A stretch of 64,000 nt of DNA from Chamaea fasciata (taxonomy: Eukaryota; Chordata; Aves; Passeriformes; Sylviidae): NCBI GenBank assembly GCA_029207755.1, contig JARCOQ010000082.1, positions 1 through 64,000 on the forward strand, in the 5' to 3' direction. Below the pieces are notes generated by a model that had not been told where the DNA came from, ran no database searches, and saw only the letters and a list, made by a program, of their open reading frames with translations. The first letter of the stretch is position 1. Each line of letters starts with the position of its first letter. Of the stretch, positions 32,528 through 45,539 are shown in pieces. Position numbers and translations under genes: made by a program.

Positions 32528-35500
32528 CTTACAGACTGCTTGTCATGTGGCTCCAGAGGGTTTTGTTTTTTGGTTTTTTTTTTTTTTTTGAATAATCTGG
32601 TTCAAGCATAATTGCAACTAGAAAATCAAATGCTTTTCAATTGGTCCTGATGTCATGTCAGTGGTGTTTGGTTTAGAAGCTCTCTGTAGCACTGCCCTTT
32701 ATCAGCTGATGAATTGCAGAAATAGTAGCAGTATTTCATCTTGCTAAGAGAAAGCATTTTAATAGTGCTGTGGATACGGGGGTAAATTGCAATAATTGAA
32801 GATTAGAAAACTATTCACCAAGTGTTCCTAGAATTTAAATAGAGAGCTCAGAGAAGTTGTGTGTGTGTGTGGGGAAACAGGATGGTCTGCCCAGGCTGGC
32901 AGAGCATCTCTATGTATGTTCATTGTTGAACCAGAACTAATGATAACACTTAAATGACAGGTACTGTGGGTGATAAAAATGAATGGTTTGGTAAATGGGG
33001 GAGATGACACCGTTAGGCAGAATAACTGGGCCGTTTAGTGAGCTGTGCTAACACAGACCAGTGTATTATTACTCAGTGCACTTTTTGTGAGCAGGGGCAT
33101 TCTTGGGTTACAAGGCTCTTTCGGACCAAAGTTTCAAAATTTATTGTGACTGTTCGGTGTGACTCTTTGCGGACAAAACCTGAATGATGATAAATTCATA
33201 GGAAAAGTAGAATTTAGTTGCAGCAGAGGGGCATTTGATACTAATACTGGTGACATCCCACTTGAATGGTCCATTCAGTGTGAAAGGATTTTGAAAAGAA
33301 GAGGAAGAGTATCAAGCAGAGAGAGGAAATAGTGCAGAAATGGTGGAAATGTGCTCTACTGAGAGCACATCTACAACAGTGACAAGGTAGGAGTCTGGGT
33401 TCGCTGTATTTTGGTGGTGTTGTCTTCCCCAAATTTGTGGATAAAATTCAAGGGAATGCATGACGTACTTTCTTTTACATCCTATGTATTGAGATAAGAT
33501 GGAAATCCAGTGTACAAATGGAAGTGCACTTTGGAGAGGCTGGAAATGTTGGGCTAAATTGGAGCCTGTATTTGTAATTAACTTTCAGCTGTGAGAAACA
33601 ACACTTGTGGTAGAGATGCAGTAAATGGTTTTCAGGTAAATGTGGCTATTATTTAGGGAAATTGTAAAATATTGATATGCATGTCGTTTGGATTGAAATT
33701 GGAAAGAAATGGTTTATGAAGTAGATCAGATCTTGGGAGGAAATGCAGATGATTCTCTTAGCTAAATCAGAGAGGGTTGGCAGCAGAATGAAATGGATGG
33801 GATTTGGGTTGAATTTTTATCACTGGTAGCAATGGCAGCCTGTGTCTGTGGTACTGCTAATAGGGGTAATCCTATTGCTGGGTTCTGCATCTGTTTCCCA
33901 GGAGACAGCAGTGGTGGGAATGTTTGGGTGCCAGGCTGATGCCGTGCTCATAACGGGTTGACGTCCATGGAGTGTTGGGGGCGCCAGGCGGTTGCTGTGG
34001 CCCCAGTGGGCTCCTGGAGTGTTTGGGGTGAGTGTGCAGTGCTGGGCACGGCCCTGGGCAGAGCAGCCTTGTGCCTGAGGGCAGGGGGAGGCCTCAGGAG
34101 GCTCTGGAGGATCAGCTGTGCCAGGGAAGCCCTCCTGCCAGCAGGGAAGCCCTCTTGCCAGCAGGCCTGTGGTGGTGGGTGAGTTAGTTGCACCCTGTGA
34201 CCCAACCAGAATGCTCAACTTTTAACTTGCTGTCAGGCCTTCAAACAAGATTTCCCTTCTTTCTAGATGACGCTGAAATATTGTCCAAATGCGGTAAGCT
34301 GTGTCTGTGTTAGAATATCCTCCTTTCCTCATTGTTTGACCCATGTTATTTTTAGTGCAATAGCATTGTATCTGTCCAAAAGAGTGTTCTAGAAAGAAGT
34401 TGCTGTCATGGTGCAATGTAGTTTCTAAATGACATTGCAGGTATTTGAGACATGTTCTGGTACTAATGACAGCTTTTTTCCTGAAATGATTTCTTTAGGG
34501 TTCTTGTAGGTGGAAATGAGTGTTCTTTCAGCTTGAGTGAAATGTTCTCGAAAGATGGTGTTGGGCCTAGACAGGCTCGACTTGTGTCATGAGGTCATTC
34601 AGGGCTCAGATGCACTGCAAGTGATTGCATTTGTCATCTTCCACTTAATTTCTGAGCCACAGATTAGGCTGGTTTAAAGAGCTTTAAGCAATAAATGTTG
34701 AAGAGACTTACAGATTTATTTTGCCTTATGTCTGTGATTGCGTGCAATGACCAGGTTCTGTTCCTTAACCCCCAGGAGAAATGCCGTGTCTGTAAGTGCA
34801 CGGTGAGATCAGGCCAGACTTGCTGTGGACAGGGCTCTGCAAGTTGTCCTTGTGGGCTGAATCCGAGTTTTAATTGTGTTCTGGACAGAAGGGCCGGCGA
34901 TTGCTGCGCCGTGTTTTGGATGCGTGCAAAGCAGCAGGGAAGTTGGAGCTTGAGCAGGAGGACGCTGAGGTGGTTTTGTCGGAGCACCGGGGGCTCAGTG
35001 GGAGGTGTGTGAGACGTGAGGCAATTTGCAGGCAGCCTTTGGGGTGCTGGCTGTGCCGCTGCCGTCGGTGGTGCAGGAGCAGCCATGGGGTGTCAGCATT
35101 GCCCCACCTTCCCGCTGCGTGTCCCCGAGGCCGCCGCCACTGTCCTGGCACACTGTGCTGGCATTTCCAGAGTGCCAGCAAGGGTGCTGGGCTTGCTGCA
35201 AAGTCCTGTGCTTGCCGTGTGCATGTAGATGATGTTTTCAAATGAATTTTAGCTGGAAAAAGGGAATTTTCAGAACGGGAATGAGGGACAGAGTAGAAAA
35301 TGGAGATTTTCTGGAAATGTTTTTGCTAATGTAGCTCCAAATGCCTGTGTGGGATAACCCTGTTGTAGACTGCACCTTTTTGGATCCTTTCAGAGACGCC
35401 TGTCTGGGTGATGTTGCCATTCCAGGGCTGGTGCTCTGGGACGTGAGATGTGTCCTTTGTGTCATTGTTATAGCTTTTCCCAACCACAGCTGGAGTGTTT

Positions 35501-35780
35501 GGAGAGTTCACTCTCTCTGTTTCCCTGGGTTTGGGATCTTGGGGCCTGTGCTGTCCCTCTGGAAGAAACCTGTTATAATCCCTCTATGAAATTGAGATAG
35601 GAAGGTACATAAGAGTTAAAATCTCTTTTAAGAGTGGTGTATTACAAGTGCAAGATTTTGTTTGAGGAAAACATTCCCTAAACCAAAAAGAATAACTAAA
35701 GAAGGAGATATTTTAAATAGGAATTTAAACTATTAATCAATCTTAAGAATGGAATGGATGATTTGATCTGAGGTTCACAT
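32528..35780 (+). repeat. Unit copy 11 (type B)
   Basis: It is 3,253 bp with 16 T. It shares GAGTTAGTTGC with copy 9 and CTCTTGCC with copies 12, 14 and 15. It has private changes CACCGTTAGG and GGCCGTTTAG near 33,009-33,035; the first is also seen in type C. It is the last copy with GGCTGATGCC. Confidence 0.95.
33589..35442 (+). CDS. Candidate spliced gene, copy 11
   Basis: Exons A 33589-33635, B 34267-34293, C 34776-34802, D 34889-35004 and E 35394-35442. Type B consensus in all exons. Confidence 0.36.
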
Positions 35781-38700
35781 CTTACAGACTGCTTGTCATG
35801 TGGCTCCAGAGGGTTTTGTTTTTTGTTTTTTTTTTTTTTTTTTGAATAATCTGGTTCAAGCATAATTGCAACTAGAAAATCAAATGCTTTTCAATTGGTC
35901 CTGATGTCATGTCAGTGGTGTTTGGTTTAGAAGCTCTCTGTAGCACTGCCCTTTATCAGCTGATGAATTGCAGAAATAGTAGCAGTATTTCATCTTGCTA
36001 AGAGAAAGCATTTTAATAGTGCTGTGGATACGGGGGTAAATTGCAATAATTGAAGATTAGAAAACTATTCACCAAGTGTTCCTAGAATTTAAATAGAGAG
36101 CTCAGAGAAGTTGTGTGTGTGTGTGGGGAAACAGGATGGTCTGCCCAGGCTGGCAGAGCATCTCTATGTATGTTCATTGTTGAACCAGAACTAATGATAA
36201 CACTTAAATGACAGGTACTGTGGGTGATAAAAATGAATGGTTTGGTAAATGGGGGAGATGACATCGTTAGGCAGAATAACTGGGCCATTTAGTGAGCTGT
36301 GCTAACACAGACCAGTGTATTATTACTCAGTGCACTTTTTGTGAGCAGGGGCATTCTTGGGTTACAAGGCTCTTTCGGACCAAAGTTTCAAAATTTATTG
36401 TGACTGTTCGGTGTGACTCTTTGCGGACAAAACCTGAATGATGATAAATTCATAGGAAAAGTAGAATTTAGTTGCAGCAGAGGGGCATTTGATACTAATA
36501 CTGGTGACATCCCACTTGAATGGTCCATTCAGTGTGAAAGGATTTTGAAAAGAAGAGGAAGAGTATCAAGCAGAGAGAGGAAATAGTGCAGAAATGGTGG
36601 AAATGTGCTCTACTGAGAGCACATCTACAACAGTGACAAGGTAGGAGTCTGGGTTCGCTGTATTTTGGTGGTGTTGTCTTCCCCAAATTTGTGGATAAAA
36701 TTCAAGGGAATGCATGACGTACTTTCTTTTACATCCTATGTATTGAGATAAGATGGAAATCCAGTGTACAAATGGAAGTGCACTTTGGAGAGGCTGGAAA
36801 TGTTGGGCTAAATTGGAGCCTGTATTTGTAATTAACTTTCAGCTGTGAGAAACAACACTTGTGGTAGAGATGCAGTAAATGGTTTTCAGGTAAATGTGGC
36901 TATTATTTAGGGAAATTGTAAAATATTGATATGCATGTCGTTTGGATTGAAATTGGAAAGAAATGGTTTATGAAGTAGATCAGATCTTGGGAGGAAATGC
37001 AGATGATTCTCTTAGCTAAATCAGAGAGGGTTGGCAGCAGAATGAAATGGATGGGATTTGGGTTGAATTTTTATCACTGGTAGCAATGGCAGCCTGTGTC
37101 TGTGGTACTGCTAATAGGGGTAATCCTATTGCTGGGTTCTGCATCTGTTTCCCAGGAGACAGCAGTGGTGGGAATGTTTGGGTGCCAGGCTGTTGCCGTG
37201 CTCATAACGGGTTGACGTCCATGGAGTGTTGGGGGCGCCAGGCGGTTGCTGTGGCCCCAGTGGGCTCCTGGAGTGTTTGGGGTGAGTGTGCAGTGCTGGG
37301 CACGGCCCTGGGCAGAGCAGCCTTGTGCCTGAGGGCAGGGGGAGGCCTCAGGAGGCTCTGGAGGATCAGCTGTGCCAGGGAAGCCCTCCTGCCAGCAGGG
37401 AAGCCCTCTTGCCAGCAGGCCTGTGGTGGTGGGTGAGTTACTTGCACCCTGTGACCCAACCAGAATGCTCAACTTTTAACTTGCTGTCAGGCCTTCAAAC
37501 AAGATTTCCCTTCTTTCTAGATGACGCTGAAATATTGTCCAAATGCGGTAAGCTGTGTCTGTGTTAGAATATCCTCCTTTCCTCATTGTTTGACCCATGT
37601 TATTTTTAGTGCAATAGCATTGTATCTGTCCAAAAGAGTGTTCTAGAAAGAAGTTGCTGTCATGGTGCAATGTAGTTTCTAAATGACATTGCAGGTATTT
37701 GAGACATGTTCTGGTACTAATGACAGCTTTTTTCCTGAAATGATTTCTTTAGGGTTCTTGTAGGTGGAAATGAGTGTTCTTTCAGCTTGAGTGAAATGTT
37801 CTCGAAAGATGGTGTTGGGCCTAGACAGGCTCGACTTGTGTCATGAGGTCATTCAGGGCTCAGATGCACTGCAAGTGATTGCATTTGTCATCTTCCACTT
37901 AATTTCTGAGCCACAGATTAGGCTGGTTTAAAGAGCTTTAAGCAATAAATGTTGAAGAGACTTACAGATTTATTTTGCCTTATGTCTGTGATTGCGTGCA
38001 ATGACCAGGTTCTGTTCCTTAACCCCCAGGAGAAATGCCGTGTCTGTAAGTGCACGGTGAGATCAGGCCAGACTTGCTGTGGACAGGGCTCTGCAAGTTG
38101 TCCTTCTGGGCTGAATCCGAGTTTTAATTGTGTTCTGGACAGAAGGGCCGGCGATTGCTGCGCCGTGTTTTGGATGCGTGCAAAGCACCGGGGAAGTTGG
38201 AGCTTGAGCAGGAGGACGCTGAGGTGGTTTTGTCGGAGCACCGGGGGCTCAGTGGGAGGTGTGTGAGACGTGAGGCAATTTGCAGGCAGCCTTTGGGGTG
38301 CTGGCTGTGCCGCTGCCGTCGGTGGTGCAGGAGCAGCCATGGGGTGTCAGCATTGCCCCACCTTCCCGCTGCGTGTCCCCGAGGCCGCCGCCACTGTCCT
38401 GGCACACTGTGCTGGCATTTCCAGAGTGCCAGCAAGGGTGCTGGGCTTGCTGCAAAGTCCTGTGCTTGCCGTGTGCATGTAGATGATGTTTTCAAATGAA
38501 TTTTAGCTGGAAAAAGGGAATTTTCAGAACGGGAATGAGGGACAGAGTAGAAAATGGAGATTTTCTGGAAATGTTTTTGCTAATGTAGCTCCAAATGCCT
38601 GTGTGGGATAACCCTGTTGTAGACTGCACCTTTTTGGATCCTTTCAGAGACGCCTGTCTGGGTGATGTTGCCATTCCAGGGCTGGTGCTCTGGGACGTGA

Positions 38701-39034
38701 GATGTGTCCTTTGTGTCATTGTTATAGCTTTTCCCAACCACAGCTGGAGTGTTTGGAGAGTTCACTCTCTCTGTTTCCCTGGGTTTGGGATCTTGGGGCC
38801 TGTGCTGTCCCTCTGGAAGAAACCTGTTATAATCCCTCTATGAAATTGAGATAGGAAGGTACATAAGAGTTAAAATCTCTTTTAAGAGTGGTGTATTACA
38901 AGTGCAAGATTTTGTTTGAGGAAAACATTCCCTAAACCAAAAAGAATAACTAAAGAAGGAGATATTTTAAATAGGAATTTAAACTATTAATCAATCTTAA
39001 GAATGGAATGGATGATTTGATCTGAGGTTCACAT
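35781..39034 (+). repeat. Unit copy 12 (type B)
   Basis: It is 3,254 bp and has the longest T homopolymer (18). It reverts to GGCTGTTGCC near 37,190. Exon D reads GCACCGGGG, a further silent change on the Pro codon. Confidence 0.95.
36843..38696 (+). CDS. Candidate spliced gene, copy 12
   Basis: Exons A 36843-36889, B 37521-37547, C 38030-38056, D 38143-38258 and E 38648-38696. Exon D has Pro encoded by CCG, a silent step from the CCA of copies 9 and 16. Confidence 0.36.
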
Positions 39035-42000
39035 CTTACAGACTGCTTGTCATGTGGCTCCAGAGGGTTTTGTTTTTTGGTTTTTTTTTTTTTTTTGAAT
39101 AATCTGGTTCAAGCATAATTGCAACTAGAAAATCAAATGCTTTTCAATTGGTCCTGATGTCATGTCAGTGGTGTTTGGTTTAGAAGCTCTCTGTAGCACT
39201 GCCCTTTATCAGCTGATGAATTGCAGAAATAGTAGCAGTATTTCATCTTGCTAAGAGAAAGCATTTTAATAGTGCTGTGGATACGGGGGTAAATTGCAAT
39301 AATTGAAGATTAGAAAACTATTCACCAAGTGTTCCTAGAATTTAAATAGAGAGCTCAGAGAAGTTGTGTGTGTGTGTGGGGAAACAGGATGGTCTGCCCA
39401 GGCTGGCAGAGCATCTCTATGTATGTTCATTGTTGAACCAGAACTAATGATAACACTTAAATGACAGGTACTGTGGGTGATAAAAATGAATGGTTTGGTA
39501 AATGGGGGAGATGACATCGTTAGGCAGAATAACTGGGCCATTTAGTGAGCTGTGCTAACACAGACCAGTGTATTATTACTCAGTGCACTTTTTGTGAGCA
39601 GGGGCATTCTTGGGTTACAAGGCTCTTTCGGACCAAAGTTTCAAAATTTATTGTGACTGTTCGGTGTGACTCTTTGCGGACAAAACCTGAATGATGATAA
39701 ATTCATAGGAAAAGTAGAATTTAGTTGCAGCAGAGGGGCATTTGATACTAATACTGGTGACATCCCACTTGAATGGTCCATTCAGTGTGAAAGGATTTTT
39801 AAAAGAAGAGGAAGAGTATCAAGCAGAGAGAGGAAATAGTGCAGAAATGGTGGAAATGTGCTCTACTGAGAGCACATCTACAACAGTGACAAGGTAGGAG
39901 TCTGGGTTCGCTGTATTTTGGTGGTGTTGTCTTCCCCAAATTTGTGGATAAAATTCAAGGGAATGCATGACGTACTTTCTTTTACATCCTATGTATTGAG
40001 ATAAGATGGAAATCCAGTGTACAAATGGAAGTGCACTTTGGAGAGGCTGGAAATGTTGGGCTAAATTGGAGCCTGTATTTGTAATTAACTTTCAGCTGTG
40101 AGAAACAACACTTGTGGTAGAGATGCAGTAAATGGTTTTCAGGTAAATGTGGCTATTATTTAGGGAAATTGTAAAATATTGATATGCATGTCGTTTGGAT
40201 TGAAATTGGAAAGAAATGGTTTATGAAGTAGATCAGATCTTGGGAGGAAATGCAGATGATTCTCTTAGCTAAATCAGAGAGGGTTGGCAGCAGAATGAAA
40301 TGGATGGGATTTGGGTTGAATTTTTATCACTGGTAGCAATGGCAGCCTGTGTCTGTGGTACTGCTAATAGGGGTAATCCTATTGCTGGGTTCTGCATCTG
40401 TTTCCCAGGAGACAGCAGTGGTGGGAATGTTTGGGTGCCAGGCTGTTGCCGTGCTCATAACGGGTTGACGTCCATGGAGTGTTGGGGGCGCCAGGCGGTT
40501 GCTGTGGCCCCAGTGGGCTCCTGGAGTGTTTGGGGTGAGTGTGCAGTGCTGGGCACGGCCCTGGGCAGAGCAGCCTTGTGCCTGAGGGCAGGGGGAGGCC
40601 TCAGGAGGCTCTGGAGGATCAGCTGTGCCAGGGAAGCCCTCCTGCCAGCAGGGAAGCCCTCCTGCCAGCAGGCCTGTGGTGGTGGGTGAGTTACTTGCAT
40701 CCTGTGACCCAACCAGAATGCTCAACTTTTAACTTGCTGTCAGGCCTTCAAACAAGATTTCCCTTCTTTCTAGATGACGCTGAAATATTGTCCAAATGCG
40801 GTAAGCTGTGTCTGTGTTAGAATATCCTCCTTTCCTCATTGTTTGACCCATGTTATTTTTAGTGCAATAGCATTGTATCTGTCCAAAAGAGTGTTCTAGA
40901 AAGAAGTTGCTGTCATGGTGCAATGTAGTTTCTAAATGACATTGCAGGTATTTGAGACATGTTCTGGTACTAATGACAGCTTTTTTCCTGAAATGATTTC
41001 TTTAGGGTTCTTGTAGGTGGAAATGAGTGTTCTTTCAGCTTGAGTGAAATGTTCTCGAAAGATGGTGTTGGGCCTAGACAGGCTCGACTTGTGTCATGAG
41101 GTCATTCAGGGCTCAGATGCACTGCAAGTGATTGCATTTGTCATCTTCCACTTAATTTCTGAGCCACAGATTAGGCTGGTTTAAAGAGCTTTAAGCAATA
41201 AATGTTGAAGAGACTTACAGATTTATTTTGCCTTATGTCTGTGATTGCGTGCAATGACCAGGTTCTGTTCCTTAACCCCCAGGAGAAATGCCGTGTCTGT
41301 AAGTGCACGGTGAGATCAGGCCAGACTTGCTGTGGACAGGGCTCTGCAAGTTGTCCTTGTGGGCTGAATCCGAGTTTTAATTGTGTTCTGGACAGAAGGG
41401 CCGGCGATTGCTGCGCCGTGTTTTGGATGCGTGCAAAGCAGCAGGGAAGTTGGAGCTTGAGCAGGAGGACGCTGAGGTGGTTTTGTCGGAGCACCGGGGG
41501 CTCAGTGGGAGGTGTGTGAGACGTGAGGCAATTTGCAGGCAGCCTTTGGGGTGCTGGCTGTGCCGCTGCCGTCGGTGGTGCAGGAGCAGCCATGGGGTGT
41601 CAGCATTGCCCCACCTTCCCGCTGCGTGTCCCCGAGGCCGCCGCCACTGTCCTGGCACACTGTGCTGGCATTTCCAGAGTGCCAGCAAGGGTGCTGGGCT
41701 TGCTGCAAAGTCCTGTGCTTGCCGTGTGCATGTAGATGATGTTTTCAAATGAATTTTAGCTGGAAAAAGGGAATTTTCAGAACGGGAATGAGGGACAGAG
41801 TAGAAAATGGAGATTTTCTGGAAATGTTTTTGCTAATGTAGCTCCAAATGCCTGTGTGGGATAACCCTGTTGTAGACTGCACCTTTTTGGATCCTTTCTG
41901 AGACGCCTGTCTGGGTGATATTGCCATTCCAGGGCTGGTGCTCTGGGACGTGAGATGTGTCCTTTGTGTCATTGTTATAGCTTTTCCCAACCACAGCTGG

Positions 42001-42287
42001 AGTGTTTGGAGAGTTCACTCTCTCTGTTTCCCTGGGTTTGGGATCTTGGGGCCTGTGCTGTCCCTCTGGAAGAAACCTGTTATAATCCCTCTATGAAATT
42101 GAGATAGGAAGGTACATAAGAGTTAAAATCTCTTTTAAGAGTGGTGTATTACAAGTGCAAGATTTTGTTTGAGGAAAACATTCCCTAAACCAAAAAGAAT
42201 AACTAAAGAAGGAGATATTTTAAATAGGAATTTAAACTATTAATCAATCTTAAGAATGGAATGGATGATTTGATCTGAGGTTCACAT
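39035..42287 (+). repeat. Unit copy 13 (type B, exon E acceptor lost)
   Basis: It is 3,253 bp. TTTCAG ahead of exon E reads TTTCTG (41,895-41,900), destroying the AG acceptor, and GTT becomes ATT within exon E. It shares CTTGCATCC near 40,692 with copy 16. It has a private GGATTTTTAAAAG near 39,793. Confidence 0.95.
40096..41949 (+). pseudogene. Candidate spliced gene, copy 13, exon E acceptor destroyed
   Basis: Exons A 40096-40142, B 40774-40800, C 41283-41309 and D 41396-41511 are intact. The exon E equivalent (41901-41949) is preceded by TG instead of AG, so normal joining should fail. It also has Val to Ile. It may be a decayed copy if the gene model is right. Confidence 0.3.
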
Positions 42288-45200
42288 CTTACAGACTGCT
42301 TGTCATGTGGCTCCAGAGGGTTTTGTTTTTTGGTTTTTTTTTTTTTTTGAATAATCTGGTTCAAGCATAATTGCAACTAGAAAATCAAATGCTTTTCAAT
42401 TGGTCCTGATGTCATGTCAGTGGTGTTTGGTTTAGAAGCTCTCTGTAGCACTGCCCTTTATCAGCTGATGAATTGCAGAAATAGTAGCAGTATTTCATCT
42501 TGCTAAGAGAAAGCATTTTAATAGTGCTGTGGATACGGGGGTAAATTGCAATAATTGAAGATTAGAAAACTATTCACCAAGTGTTCCTAGAATTTAAATA
42601 GAGAGCTCAGAGAAGTTGTGTGTGTGTGTGGGGAAACAGGATGGTCTGCCCAGGCTGGCAGAGCATCTCTATGTATGTTCATTGTTGAACCAGAACTAAT
42701 GATAACACTTAAATGACAGGTACTGTGGGTGATAAAAATGAATGGTTTGGTAAATGGGGGAGATGACATCGTTAGGCAGAATAACTGGGCCATTTAGTGA
42801 GCTGTGCTAACACAGACCAGTGTATTATTACTCAGTGCACTTTTTGTGAGCAGGGGCATTCTTGGGTTACAAGGCTCTTTCGGACCAAAGTTTCAAAATT
42901 TATTGTGACTGTTCGGTGTGACTCTTTGCGGACAAAACCTGAATGATGATAAATTCATAGGAAAAGTAGAATTTAGTTGCAGCAGAGGGGCATTTGATAC
43001 TAATACTGGTGACATCCCACTTGAATGGTCCATTCAGTGTGAAAGGATTTTGAAAAGAAGAGGAAGAGTATCAAGCAGAGAGAGGAAATAGTGCAGAAAT
43101 GGTGGAAATGTGCTCTACTGAGAGCACATCTACAACAGTGACAAGGTAGGAGTCTGGGTTCGCTGTATTTTGGTGGTGTTGTCTTCCCCAAATTTGTGGA
43201 TAAAATTCAAGGGAATGCATGACGTACTTTCTTTTACATCCTATGTATTGAGATAAGATGGAAATCCAGTGTACAAATGGAAGTGCACTTTGGAGAGGCT
43301 GGAAATGTTGGGCTAAATTGGAGCCTGTATTTGTAATTAACTTTCAGCTGTGAGAAACAACACTTGTGGTAGAGATGCAGTAAATGGTTTTCAGGTAAAT
43401 GTGGCTATTATTTAGGGAAATTGTAAAATATTGATATGCATGTCGTTTGGATTGAAATTGGAAAGAAATGGTTTATGAAGTAGATCAGATCTTGGGAGGA
43501 AATGCAGATGATTCTCTTAGCTAAATCAGAGAGGGTTGGCAGCAGAATGAAATGGATGGGATTTGGGTTGAATTTTTATCACTGGTAGCAATGGCAGCCT
43601 GTGTCTGTGGTACTGCTAATAGGGGTAATCCTATTGCTGGGTTCTGCATCTGTTTCCCAGGAGACAGCAGTGGTGGGAATGTTTGGGTGCCAGGCTGTTG
43701 CCGTGCTCATAACGGGTTGACGTCCATGGAGTGTTGGGGGCGCCAGGCGGTTGCTGTGGCCCCAGTGGGCTCCTGGAGTGTTTGGGGTGAGTGTGCAGTG
43801 CTGGGCACGGCCCTGGGCAGAGCAGCCTTGTGCCTGAGGGCAGGGGGAGGCCTCAGGAGGCTCTGGAGGATCAGCTGTGCCAGGGAAGCCCTCCTGCCAG
43901 CAGGGAAGCCCTCTTGCCAGCAGGCCTGTGGTGGTGGGTGAGTTACTTGCACCCTGTGACCCAACAAGAATGCTCAACTTTTAACTTGCTGTCAGGCCTT
44001 CAAACAAGATTTCCCTTCTTTCTAGATGACGTTGAAATATTGTCCAAATGCGGTAAGCTGTGTCTGTGTTAGAATATCCTCCTTTCCTCATTGTTTGACC
44101 CATGTTATTTTTAGTGCAATAGCATTGTATCTGTCCAAAAGAGTGTTCTAGAAAGAAGTTGCTGTCATGGTGCAATGTAGTTTCTAAATGACATTGCAGG
44201 TATTTGAGACATGTTCTGGTACTAATGACAGCTTTTTTCCTGAAATGATTTCTTTAGGGTTCTTGTAGGTGGAAATGAGTGTTCTTTCAGCTTGAGTGAA
44301 ATGTTCTCGAAAGATGGTGTTGGGCCTAGACAGGCTCGACTTGTGTCATGAGGTCATTCAGGGCTCAGATGCACTGCAAGTGATTGCATTTGTCATCTTC
44401 CACTTAATTTCTGAGCCACAGATTAGGCTGGTTTAAAGAGCTTTAAGCAATAAATGTTGAAGAGACTTACAGATTTATTTTGCCTTATGTCTGTGATTGC
44501 GTGCAATGACCAGGTTCTGTTCCTTAACCCCCAGGAGAAATGCCGTGTCTGTAAGTGCACGGTGAGATCAGGCCAGACTTGCTGTGGACAGGGCTCTGCA
44601 AGTTGTCCTTCTGGGCTGAATCCGAGTTTTAATTGTGTTCTGGACAGAAGGGCCGGCGATTGCTGCGCCGTGTTTTGGATGCGTGCAAAGCAGCAGGGAA
44701 GTTGGAGCTTGAGCAGGAGAACGCTGAGGTGGTTTTGTCGGAGCACCGGGGGCTCAGTGGGAGGTGTGTGAGACGTGAGGCAATTTGCAGGCAGCCTTTG
44801 GGGTGCTGGCTGTGCCGCTGCCGTCGGTGGTGCAGGAGCAGCCATGGGGTGTCAGCATTGCCCCACCTTCCCGCTGCGTGTCCCCGAGGCCGCCGCCACT
44901 GTCCTGGCACACTGTGCTGGCATTTCCAGAGTGCCAGCAAGGGTGCTGGGCTTGCTGCAAAGTCCTGTGCTTGCCGTGTGCATGTAGATGATGTTTTCAA
45001 ATGAATTTTAGCTGGAAAAAGGGAATTTTCAGAACGGGAATGAGGGACAGAGTAGAAAATGGAGATTTTCTGGAAATGTTTTTGCTAATGTAGCTCCAAA
45101 TGCCTGTGTGGGATAACCCTGTTGTAGACTGCACCTTTTTGGATCCTTTCAGAGACGCCTGTCTGGGTGATGTTGCCATTCCAGGGCTGGTGCTCTGGGA

Positions 45201-45539
45201 CGTGAGATGTGTCCTTTGTGTCATTGTTATAGCTTTTCCCAACCACAGCTGGAGTGTTTGGAGAGTTCACTCTCTCTGTTTCCCTGGGTTTGGGATCTTG
45301 GGGCCTGTGCTGTCCCTCTGGAAGAAACCTGTTATAATCCCTCTATGAAATTGAGATAGGAAGGTACATAAGAGTTAAAATCTCTTTTAAGAGTGGTGTA
45401 TTACAAGTGCAAGATTTTGTTTGAGGAAAACATTCCCTAAACCAAAAAGAATAACTAAAGAAGGAGATATTTTAAATAGGAATTTAAACTATTAATCAAT
45501 CTTAAGAATGGAATGGATGATTTGATCTGAGGTTCACAT
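42288..45539 (+). repeat. Unit copy 14 (type B)
   Basis: It is 3,252 bp. It shares a C-to-T change in exon B (ACGTTGAAA) with copy 15. It has private CAACAAGAA near 43,965 and GAGAACGCT in exon D (Asp to Asn). Confidence 0.95.
43348..45201 (+). CDS. Candidate spliced gene, copy 14
   Basis: Exons A 43348-43394, B 44026-44052, C 44535-44561, D 44648-44763 and E 45153-45201. Exon B has silent CTG to TTG; exon D has Asp to Asn. Confidence 0.36.
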
